NCBI GenBank assembly: GCA_963755195.1
Contig: CAVWIZ010000002.1
Coordinates: forward strand, 1,116,001-1,180,000
Source of the DNA: CAVQJU01 sp963755195
GTDB taxonomy: Bacteria; Acidobacteriota; Vicinamibacteria; Vicinamibacterales; CAVVIG01
Direction: 5' to 3'
Length of the DNA: 64,000 bases
Positions 57,179 to 64,000 of the stretch are shown here, one piece after another (position 1 is the first letter of the stretch; each line of letters starts with the position of its first letter). A program made the translations under genes and the position numbers. The notes under the pieces were generated by a model. It was not told the origin of the DNA. It saw nothing but the letters and a program-made list of their open reading frames with translations, and searched no databases.

Positions 57179-58733
57179 TTACGCCTTTTTTGATCGTCTT
57201 GCGTTTGCCGCCTTTCGTGCCCTTCTGACCCGGCCGGCCTCCCCGGCGCTTTCGGCGCCTCCGGCCTTCCCCGCTCCTCCGGCTCTCGCCCCGCCGGCCC
57301 GTCGCGGCTTGCGCGGCCCGCCGCCCTTCGTCGATCGGCGGCGCACCTGAATCCGGATCGGCGTGCCGACAAAGCCGAACTTCTCGCGGAGCTGATTCAC
57401 CAGGAACCGTTCGTACGAGAAATGCAACGTCGTTGCAACGTTGGTGAAGAAGACAAACGACGGCGGGGCGACGCCGATCTGCGCGGCATAGAGAATCCGG
57501 ACGTGCTGCCGTCCGGGACTGACCGGCGGGTTGGCCGCCGTCACGCTTTCGACGAACTTGTTGAGCGCCGGCGTCGGGACTCGCGTGCGGCGCGTGTCGG
57601 CAATGCGGTCGATGGTCTCGAGCACCTTGGAGGTGCGCTCGCCGGTCTTCGCGGAAATATGGAGGATCGGCGCGTAGTCGAGGAATCGCATCCCGTGTCG
57701 CGTTTCCTCGTCGAAGACCTTCGAGATAGTCCGGGCCGCGATCCTTCACGAGATCCCACTTGTTCGCCAGGATGACGATGCCGCGGCCGGCGCGATCCGC
57801 TTCGCCGCCGATGGCCGCGTCCTGATCGCTCGCGCCGGCTTCCGCGTCAACGACCAGGGCGACGACGTCGGCTTCGGCGATCGCCTTTTTCGCGCCCGCC
57901 ACGCTCACCATTTCCACCGGTCCGCCGCGCGACACCCGGCCGGGACGCCGCATCCCCGCCGTATCGACGATCCGAAAGCGCCGGCGGTGCCACGGTGAGC
58001 GGACTGTCGATCGCGTCGCGCGTCGTGCCCGGCATGTCGCTGACGAGCACCCGCTCGGCGTGACAGCAGGCGATTGACGAGCGACGATTTGCCGACGTTC
58101 GGTCGCCCGACGATGGCGATGCCGGTCTCGGCGACGGCTCAGGCGGGACTCGCCGGCGAGGACTCGGGGCTGAGGACTCGCTGAGGGCTGCGGCCACGGG
58201 CTGAGCTCGGCCAGCCCTAAGCCCTTGGCCTTGAGCCCTTCCACAATCGCATCCAGCAGTTCCGCCACTCCGGTGCCGTGCTCGGCCGAAATCTCGAACA
58301 CGGGATCGATGCCGAGACTGGTAGAACTCCATCGACGCGTCGCTGGCCCGCTTGTCGTCCGTCTTGTTGACGGCAAGCGAGCACGCGGCCGGCCGGTTTC
58401 GTGCAGCTCGTGGGCGATCGTCTCGTCGCCTGCCACCAGGCCCTCACGGCCGTCGGCGACGAACACGAGCAGATCGGCCCCTTCGATGGCGCGCCGGCCC
58501 TGCACCACCACCAGCTCGTGGAGCGGATCCTGGCTGGCGCCGTATAAGCCGCCCGTATCGAACAACTGGAAGCTCATCCCCCGCCAGCTGACGGGCCTTG
58601 CGAGCGAATCGCGGGTCGTCCCGGCGAGCGGCGCGACGATTGCCCGGCGCGAACCGGTCATTCGGTTGAACAGGGTTGATTTCCCAACGTTTGGGCGTCC
58701 GACCAGCACGACCGACGGTGTTTTTCTGGGCAT
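57179..58733 (-). CDS. der: Ribosome-assembly GTPase Der/EngA (frameshifted)
   Basis: Two tandem GTPase domains and a KH-like C-terminal domain. G domain 1: VVLVGRPNVGKSTLFNRMTG, VAPLAGTTRDSL and LFDTGGLYG; after removing three bases (near 58318-58375) AVNKTDD joins LGIDPVFEISAEHGTGVAEL. G domain 2 is broken into several frames but its switch residues, RIVDTAGMRRPGRVSRG and VILANKWDLVKDRG, are readable. KH part: APPSFVFFTNVATTLHFSYE, RFLVNQLREKFGFVGTPIRI. The C-terminus is a 45-residue Gly/Ala/Arg/Lys-rich tail not usual in length. The interdomain linker is encoded by heptamer-repeat DNA. ATG 58733 is preferred to GTG 58736. Confidence 0.9.
58140..58235. repeat. Heptamer repeats inside the der linker
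   Basis: The minus strand reads AAGGGCTCAAGGCCAAGGGC, then TTAGGGCTGG, and after 22 bases CAGCCCTCAGCGAGTCCTCA followed by GCCCCGAGTCC. These are the same AGGGCT/AGCCCT words found in spacers at 6.7, 18.4 and 21.3 kb, here translated as LKAKGLGLAELSPWPQPSAS and the residues after it. Confidence 0.6.
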
Positions 58734-58748
58734 CACTTAGCCTTAGCC

Positions 58749-58777
58749 TTGACAGCGTAAGTCTCGGTATCTATAGT
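58749..58777 (+). promoter_or_regulatory. Sigma70-type promoter of hup
   Basis: TTGACA at 58749-58754, a 17-base spacer, then TATAGT at 58772-58777. AGGAG at 58792-58796 lies nine bases before the hup ATG. Confidence 0.85.
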
Positions 58778-58805
58778 ATTTAGCAACACGCAGGAGACCC
58801 TAAGC

Positions 58806-59075
58806 ATGATCAAGGTCGACATCGTCAACGAAGTGTCGAAGATTGCCGACATCACCAAGGTCAAGGCCGAGGTGGCTGTCGACGCGGTCTTCGACGCGAT
58901 GCGGACCTCGATGCAGCGTGGCGAACGGATCGAGCTGCGCGGATTCGGCGTGTTCCAGGTGAAGCCACGCAAGCGCGGCATCGGACGCAATCCTCGCACG
59001 GGCAAAGAAGTCCGCATTCCTCCGGGCCGGACGATCCGTTTCAAGCCGGGCAAGGATCTCCAGAACATCGGGTAG
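58806..59075 (+). CDS. hup: HU-family DNA-binding protein
   Basis: Nucleoid protein of 89 residues, intact: MIKVDIVNEVSKIADITKVK, VDAVFDAMRTSMQRGERIEL, RGFGVFQVKPRKRGIGRNPR with the RNPRTG beta-arm tip, and GRTIRFKPGKDLQNIG. It binds the minor groove as a dimer. It has the best promoter and ribosome-binding site in the window, consistent with high expression. It is divergent from der by 72 bp. Confidence 0.95.
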   Translation: MIKVDIVNEVSKIADITKVKAEVAVDAVFDAMRTSMQRGERIELRGFGVFQVKPRKRGIGRNPRTGKEVRIPPGRTIRFKPGKDLQNIG

Positions 59076-59077
59076 GT

Positions 59078-60021
59078 TTGGACCCCGCATCTTTTCAGCC
59101 GCCCGACGCCCGTCTGGCAGTCGCGCCCGAAGTTTCACGATCGCATCTGGCTGCATGTGCTGCTGTTCGTGCTGACCATTGCCACGACGACGCTCGCCGG
59201 CGTCGGCCACTACCTGTCGTTCCAGGCGGACTTCGTGTCCAGTCCGCGTGTCCTTCGAGGCGGGTCTCATCTGGCGCGGGTTCTACTACAGCGTCACGAT
59301 GCTCGCCATCCTCGGCTGCCACGAGCTCGGACACTACTTCGCCTGCCGCTATTATGACGTCGACGCGTCGCTGCCGTTTTTCCTGCCCGTGCCGACGCCG
59401 CTCACGGGCACGCTCGGCGCGTTCATCCGAGATCCGCGAACCGATCCGGACCAAACGCATGTTGTTCGACATCGGCATTGCCGGTCCGATTGCCGGCTTT
59501 GCCGTTGCCGTGCCGGCGCTCGTCCTCGGCCTGTCGTTGTCGCACGTCGTGCCGCTGCCGCCCGACTTCAGCGGCTTCGAGCTTGGCGAGCCGCTGCTCT
59601 TCAAGCTGGTGTCGAGGATGCTCGTGGGGCACGATTCCCGACGGCTACTCGCTGAACCTGCACCCGATCGGGTTTGCCGCGTGGTTCGGCCTGCTCGCGA
59701 CCGCGCTCAACCTGTTTCCGGTCGGCCAGCTCGATGGCGGACACATCTGCTACGCGGTGCTCGGCCGGCGGTCCACCTATGTCACGCTGGCGATGGTCGC
59801 CTGCGCGATCGGCTTGAGCTTCTTCTCAGACGAGCTGGATCGTCTGGACCATCCTGATGGTGGTCATGCTCGCGGTGTTCGGCCCCAGACATCCTCCGAC
59901 CATCGACGAGCACCTGCCGCTCGATCGGACACGCATGATCCTGGCGATCGTCGCGCTGGTGATGCTGGTGCTCTGTTTCACGCCGGCGCCCATTTCACCG
60001 CTCGATCTGGTCAGGCGATAA
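59078..60021 (+). CDS. Site-2-protease-like M50 metalloprotease (frameshifted)
   Basis: Membrane protein of about 310 residues. HVLLFVLTIATTTLAGVGHY is helix 1. The zinc site HELGH is in LAILGCHELGHYFACRYYDV. FFLPVPTPLTGTLGAFIRI, MLFDIGIAGPIAGFAVAVPA and the third ligand LNLFPVGQLDGGHICYAVLG follow. The last helices end in CFTPAPISPLDLVRR. About six inserted bases break it; for example, deletion of one base near 59250 joins FVSSP to VSFEAGLIW. TTG 59078, 2 bp after the hup stop, is a tentative start. Family members cleave membrane proteins; the target is unknown. Confidence 0.82.
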
Positions 60022-60025
60022 CACA

Positions 60026-60077
60026 CAAGAGGTTCAAGGTTCACGGTTCCCACGGTTCAAGGTTCACGGTTCGGGGT
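60026..60077. repeat. GGTTCA-type heptamer tandem repeat
   Basis: The convergent spacer between the M50 and priA genes consists of seven near-identical seven-base words: AGGTTCA, AGGTTCA, CGGTTCC, (CA), CGGTTCA, AGGTTCA, CGGTTCG, GGGTTCA. It ends at the priA stop. Confidence 0.8.
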
Positions 60078-62324
60078 TCACAACACGCTCACCGGATCCA
60101 CGTCGACGACGACGCGGCGCTGTAGTTCGGGCCGGGCGGCGATGGCCGCGAGCAGCGCCTCGCGCATCCGCTTCCGATTCGAGCCCTTGATCAGAAGTTG
60201 CACCCGATATTCGCCGCGCAGTTTCCCAAGCGGCGCGGGCGCCGGGCCGAGCACGCGCAAACCCGAGCGCTCGGCGTTCTCCCTCAGCCGTTGCGCAATC
60301 CCCGCCCCATCGTCCATCGCACCCGCGAAGGTTCGCGACCGGACGACGGCGTTGATCATCGACGTGAGTGGCGGGTAGCGCATCGCGCGGCGGAATGCCA
60401 GCTCGCGGTCGAAGAACGCGGTGTAGTCCTGCCGGCAGGCCAACTGGACGCTGTAGTGGTCGGGATAGAGCGTCTGCACGATGGCCTCCCCCGGCTCCTC
60501 GCCGCGTCCGGCGCGGCCGACCACCTGCGTCAGCAGCTGAAAGGTCCGCTCCGATGCACGGAAGTCGGCGAGGCCAAGGCCGACGTCCGCCGACACGACG
60601 CCGACAAGTGTGACGCGCGGAAAATCGTGTCCCTTGGCGATCATCTGCGTCCCGACCAGCACGTCGATCTCCCCCGCCAGAAACCGCGACAGGAGCGCCG
60701 TCAACGCGCCTTTGCGCCGGATGGCGTCGCGATCGAGGCGCTCGACTCTGGCGCCCGGGCAGGCGCGGCGCACCTCCACCTCGACGCGCTCGGTGCCAAA
60801 GCCCGTCTGGTCGAGGTATGGCCCCGCGCACAGGGAACAGACCGCCGGCACCCGCGCCGAGTAGTTGCAGTAGTGGCACCGCGCCCGCCTCGACGTGCCT
60901 TCTCCGTGCACGACGAGCGACACGCTGCAGTTCGGACAGTCCATCGTTCCGGCGCACTGCCGGCAAAACACGGCGGTGGCGAAGCCTCGCCGGTTCAGCA
61001 ACACCAGCGACTGCTCGCCCCGCGCCAGACGCACGGCGAGCGCGTCGCCGAGCGCCCGGCTGAGCACGAGGTCGGGGCCCGCGGCCGCGAACTCTTCGCG
61101 CATGTCCACGACGGTCACCGACGCCAAGGGACGATCGAGCACGCGCCGCTCGAGGACGACACGCTCGTAGCGTCCCGTGCTGGCGTTGTAGCCGCTTTCC
61201 ATCGACGGCGTCGCCGAGCCGAGCACCACCAGCGCATTCGCCCGCTGGCCGCGGACAATCGCCACGTCGCGGCCATGGTAGCGGGGGCTCTCGTCCTGTT
61301 TGTACGACGCGTCGTGCTCTTCGTCCACGATGACGAGGCCGACGCGTTCGAGCGGCGCGAACACCGCCGAGCGCGTGCCGACGACCACGTCGATATCTCC
61401 GCGCCGGATGCGCTGCCACTGGTCGTGCCGCTCGCCGTCGGAGAGTCCGCTGTGCTGAACCGCCACGCGATCGCCGAATGTTTCGCGAAAGAGCGCCGCG
61501 ATCACGGGCGTCAGCGCGATCTCCGGCACGAGCATCAGGACGCTCCGGCCCAGGTCGCGGACCGCGGCCGACAGCCGCAGATAGATCTCGGTCTTCCCGC
61601 TGCCCGTCACGCCGTGCAGGAGCGCGACGTGAAAACGACGCGACTCGGCAAACGCTCGCAGCCGGTCGAATGCGGCCTCCTGCTCGATGGTCAGACGCCT
61701 GGCGGGATCGGCGGCGGCCACCTGAATCGACGGAGCGTCGAACGGATCGCGGTTGACGCGGTCCTGCCGCACGCTGACGAACCCCTGCCGCACGAGCCTC
61801 GACACGGCGTCGGCGGCCACTCCGCGCGCGGCGAGCTGCGGCGTCGGCAGTCCGGTGGGCGCGGCCGCGAGCAGCGCCAGCGCGTCGGACTGCTTCGACG
61901 TCAGCCGCCCCGCCCCTAGTGCCTCGAGTCCCGCCACCGTAATCGCCGCGACGCGCATCGTCTTGTGGGCATCGGCGCGGCCGCCACGCGCTTTCGGCGG
62001 CAGCACCGCCGTGATCGTGTCGCCGGGGCCGGCGGCATAATACTCGGCCGTCCAACGCGCGAGATCCACCACCTCGACCGGAACGAACGCATGCGGATCG
62101 AGCACCTGCCTGATCGACTTCACGTCGGCCTCAGCAATGCCGGTCGCCGACGCGTCGTCCATCACGATGCCGGTGACCACTCGCGATCCGAGGGGCACCA
62201 CGACCCTCGCGCCCACGACGGGGCGCGCCACGTCGGGCGGCACGCGATAGGTCAGAAGGTTGAGGCCGGGAACCGGAACCGCGACGTGGACGAAGGAATC
62301 AAGGCGTGAGGAGACTACGGACAA
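60078..62324 (-). CDS. priA: Primosomal helicase PriA
   Basis: Intact, 748 residues. Restarts replication forks. DNA-binding N-terminus (RLDSFVHVAVPVPGLNLLTY). Helicase motifs: LLHGVTGSGKTEIYLRLSAA (Walker A), MLVPEIALTPVI, VVVGTRSAVFAPLERVGLVI, VDEEHDASYKQDESPRYHGR (DEEH) and ALVVLGSATPSMES. Zinc-binding Cys region: FCRQCAGTMDCPNCSVSLVV, RCHYCNYSARVPAVCSLCAG. Then VLVGTQMIAKGHDFPRVTLV and LTQVVGRAGRGEEPGEAIVQ. The start appears to be TTG 62324, overlapping the udg 3' end by 26 bp, so the genes are in one operon. Confidence 0.95.
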   Translation of the reverse strand: MSVVSSRLDSFVHVAVPVPGLNLLTYRVPPDVARPVVGARVVVPLGSRVVTGIVMDDASATGIAEADVKSIRQVLDPHAFVPVEVVDLARWTAEYYAAGPGDTITAVLPPKARGGRADAHKTMRVAAITVAGLEALGAGRLTSKQSDALALLAAAPTGLPTPQLAARGVAADAVSRLVRQGFVSVRQDRVNRDPFDAPSIQVAAADPARRLTIEQEAAFDRLRAFAESRRFHVALLHGVTGSGKTEIYLRLSAAVRDLGRSVLMLVPEIALTPVIAALFRETFGDRVAVQHSGLSDGERHDQWQRIRRGDIDVVVGTRSAVFAPLERVGLVIVDEEHDASYKQDESPRYHGRDVAIVRGQRANALVVLGSATPSMESGYNASTGRYERVVLERRVLDRPLASVTVVDMREEFAAAGPDLVLSRALGDALAVRLARGEQSLVLLNRRGFATAVFCRQCAGTMDCPNCSVSLVVHGEGTSRRARCHYCNYSARVPAVCSLCAGPYLDQTGFGTERVEVEVRRACPGARVERLDRDAIRRKGALTALLSRFLAGEIDVLVGTQMIAKGHDFPRVTLVGVVSADVGLGLADFRASERTFQLLTQVVGRAGRGEEPGEAIVQTLYPDHYSVQLACRQDYTAFFDRELAFRRAMRYPPLTSMINAVVRSRTFAGAMDDGAGIAQRLRENAERSGLRVLGPAPAPLGKLRGEYRVQLLIKGSNRKRMREALLAAIAARPELQRRVVVDVDPVSVL

Positions 62325-62994
62325 GTTTCATATCTTCCCACACTTCGCGCTTCGACGAGGGGTTCCGCAGGAGGTACGCCGGGTGAAATGTGGGGATGAG
62401 TTTGGCGCCGCGGTAGTCGTACACGCGTCCGCGCAGGCGCGAAATCGGATCGAGCGTCCGCAGCAGCGTCTGAGCGCCGAACTTGCCCAGGGCGACAATC
62501 ACCTTCGGCTTGATGATGTCGATCTGCTGAAAGAGAAACGGCTCGCACGTCTCGACTTCGTCCGGTTCGGGATTCCGGTTCTCCGGCGGCCGGCACTTGA
62601 TCACGTTGGCAATGTAGACGTCCTCGCGCGTGAGGCCGATGGCCTCGATGATCTTCGTGAGGAGCTGTCCGGCTCGGCCGACAAACGGAATGCCCTGCAC
62701 GTCTTCGTCGCGCCCGGGCGCTTCGCCGACGAACATCAGGTCGGCGTCAGGGTTGCCCACGCCAAACACCACCTGCGTCCGGCCCAACTGGTGGAGCTTG
62801 CAGCGTGTGCAGACTCCGATGTGGGTCCGCAGGGCGGCGAGCCCATCGACCGAGGTCAGCGCGACGGTGACCGGCCGGCTTTCCATCTCGACGGCGGGTT
62901 CTGTTCGCGTGCGCCACCGCGAATCGCGGCTGACGCCGGCGACGCCGAGCTCCTGGGCGAATCGAAGATGTTCAGCGAGTTGTTCCTTGGACAT
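62299..62994 (-). CDS. udg: Family 4 uracil-DNA glycosylase (Fe-S)
   Basis: Intact, 231 residues. Excises uracil from DNA. Motif A VGEAPGRDEDVQGIPFVGRA; 4Fe-4S Cys ligands in IGVCTRCKLHQLGRTQ, NVIKCRPPENRNP and DEVETCEPFL; motif B FHPAYLLRNP. The N-terminal 50 residues are a variable extension (SKEQLAEHLRFAQELGVAGV) typical of versions fused or linked to DNA polymerase-type names. It lies 86 bp after coaBC and overlaps priA. Confidence 0.93.
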   Translation of the reverse strand: MSKEQLAEHLRFAQELGVAGVSRDSRWRTRTEPAVEMESRPVTVALTSVDGLAALRTHIGVCTRCKLHQLGRTQVVFGVGNPDADLMFVGEAPGRDEDVQGIPFVGRAGQLLTKIIEAIGLTREDVYIANVIKCRPPENRNPEPDEVETCEPFLFQQIDIIKPKVIVALGKFGAQTLLRTLDPISRLRGRVYDYRGAKLIPTFHPAYLLRNPSSKREVWEDMKLVRSLLTP

Positions 62995-63080
62995 ACAGGC
63001 GTCACGTCAACCGAGGAGCCCGCAGCGCCCGCAAGAAAATGGACTCTCTGCACGCTCCGCGGGCACCGCGGTGATCGTGC

Positions 63081-64000
63081 CTAGGAACGCGTACGAACCG
63101 TCTCGTTCGCCGCCACCAGCCGCTCCACGCGATCGAGAATGGCGGCCGCCACGCGTGCCTTGCTTTGCAGCGGAATCGACTCGGCGCCGTCGCGGCCAAC
63201 GATGGTGACCGCGTTGGTCTCGACGTCGAACCCGGCATCGGGCCTCGACACATCGTTGGCGACGATGAGATCGGCGTGTTTTTGCTCGCGTTTGGCCGTG
63301 GCGCGGGCCACCACGTTTTCGGTTTCCGCCGCGAACCCGACGAGCAGCGGCCCGCGTCCGGTCGCCACGCGACGCAGGCCGAGGTCGCCCAGAATGTCGG
63401 GCGTCTTCTTGAGGATGAGCGTCAGCGTATCGTCGCGTTTGGTCACTTTCTGCGACGCGCGCCGTTCAGGCGTGTAGTCCGCGACGGCCGCCGCCATGAC
63501 GACAACGTGCATACGGTCGGCGCGTGCCGTCACCGCCTCGTGCATCTCGCCGGCGCTGCGCACGCGTACCACTTCGTGCACGGCCGGCGGCTCGATCGTC
63601 GTCGGCCCCGCGACGAGCGTCACTTCGGCGCCTCGACGCGCCGCTTCGGCCGCGATCGCAAACCCCATGCGCCCACTCGATCGGTTCCCGATGTAGCGGA
63701 CAGGGTCCACGTCTTCGTACGTCGGGCCGGCCGTGACCAGCACGCGTTGGCCGCGGAGCGGACCCTGGGGCCGGAGAATGGATTCGGCGGCAGCCACGAT
63801 TTCGTCCGGTTCGGCCAGGCGGCCCTTGCCAATCCAGCCGCACGCGAGATACCCCTCGCCGGGCTCGACGAACCTGACGCCGTGAGCCGCGAGCGTGTCG
63901 AGATTTCGGCGCACGGCCTCGTGGGCGAACATCTGAGTGTTCATCGCCGGCGCGACCAGCACCGGCGCGCGCGTGGCCACATAGAGCGTCGAGAGGAAAT
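63081..64000 (-). CDS. coaBC: CoaBC (Dfp) bifunctional coenzyme A synthesis enzyme, C-terminal part (cut by window edge)
   Basis: 306 codons of the 3' portion are present. The end of the flavin-dependent CoaC domain shows APVLVAPAMNTQMFAHEAVR (PAMN motif) and EGYLACGWIGKGRLAEP with the conserved Cys. The CoaB (phosphopantothenoylcysteine synthetase) domain has VLVTAGPTYEDVDPVRYIGN, RSSGRMGFAIAAEAARRGAE, VVVMAAAVADYTPERRASQK, LLVGFAAETENVVA and ADLIVANDVSRPDAGFDVET. The frame is intact. It is followed by udg and priA, a common grouping. Confidence 0.94.
   Translation of the reverse strand, partial: FLSTLYVATRAPVLVAPAMNTQMFAHEAVRRNLDTLAAHGVRFVEPGEGYLACGWIGKGRLAEPDEIVAAAESILRPQGPLRGQRVLVTAGPTYEDVDPVRYIGNRSSGRMGFAIAAEAARRGAEVTLVAGPTTIEPPAVHEVVRVRSAGEMHEAVTARADRMHVVVMAAAVADYTPERRASQKVTKRDDTLTLILKKTPDILGDLGLRRVATGRGPLLVGFAAETENVVARATAKREQKHADLIVANDVSRPDAGFDVETNAVTIVGRDGAESIPLQSKARVAAAILDRVERLVAANETVRTRS

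Overview
This 64-kb window of GC-rich chromosomal DNA looks like a free-living Gram-negative-type bacterium, most plausibly Acidobacteriota (Vicinamibacteria-like). That placement is inference. It rests on the mix of families (DUF2934, a cytochrome c/ascorbate-monooxygenase-like periplasmic protein, heavy-metal-binding-domain protein, an APC-USP permease beside MgtE, a very large PAS/PP2C/HATPase sensor) and on many lipoprotein and signal-peptide proteins. I see no rRNA, CRISPR array, insertion sequence or phage genes. There is one tRNA, tRNA-Pro(GGG).

Layout. 0-3.7 kb: surE, an MFS transporter, the radical-SAM protein AmrS and moaA, all heavily frameshifted. 3.8-12.2 kb: a receiver protein, a small zinc-ribbon membrane protein, a periplasmic cytochrome c/monooxygenase-like plus HMBD pair, mmsA, a secreted esterase, and two divergent secreted metallo-beta-lactamase-fold proteins. 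12.1-18.4 kb: uup, arfB, a Big2 lipoprotein, a zinc-ribbon protein divergent from a SLOG-like/SDR gene pair, and a MarR-like regulator. 18.4-20.0 kb: a c-di-GMP pair, a GGDEF cyclase and a receiver-PilZ protein whose phospho-acceptor Asp is Glu. 20.2-23.2 kb: a small conserved protein, a PHP phosphoesterase, an orphan CD-NTase (cGAS/DncV-like) with altered metal ligands, tRNA-Pro and a MerR gene. 23.2-31.6 kb: kdpFABC with a leading micro-ORF, followed by a KdpD N-terminal half as a separate protein, a HAMP/PAS histidine kinase and a receiver protein. 31.7-42.3 kb: a methyltransferase, a lipoprotein, GIY-YIG, a STAS protein next to an RsbU-RsbW fusion sensor, a CNNM/HlyC transporter, an SPFH protein, DUF2934 and YggT. 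42.3-54.7 kb: a Cys-rich small protein, a giant GltD/PyrK-like oxidoreductase, divergent glgP/glgX, and an APC permease running in frame into MgtE. 54.7-64 kb: KdpE with a KdpD-C-like kinase, der, hup (with a clear sigma70 promoter), an M50 protease, priA, udg and coaBC.

Potassium sensing is unusual. The two halves of a classical KdpD lie 28 kb apart, each with its own two-component partners. Stress signalling is represented by an RsbU/W-type fusion and its STAS partner, and nucleotide signalling by the GGDEF/PilZ pair and the orphan CD-NTase.

A quality warning dominates the annotation. Many ordinary housekeeping genes (surE, amrS, moaA, uup, arfB, der, kdpA, glgX, coaBC neighbours and others) are broken by single-base shifts. 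Every shift I could resolve by hand is repaired by deleting bases, never by adding them. I therefore treat these genes as intact in the organism and give merged coordinates. A degenerate heptamer repeat family and REP-like hairpins occupy several intergenic spacers, and one tract lies in frame within the der linker.
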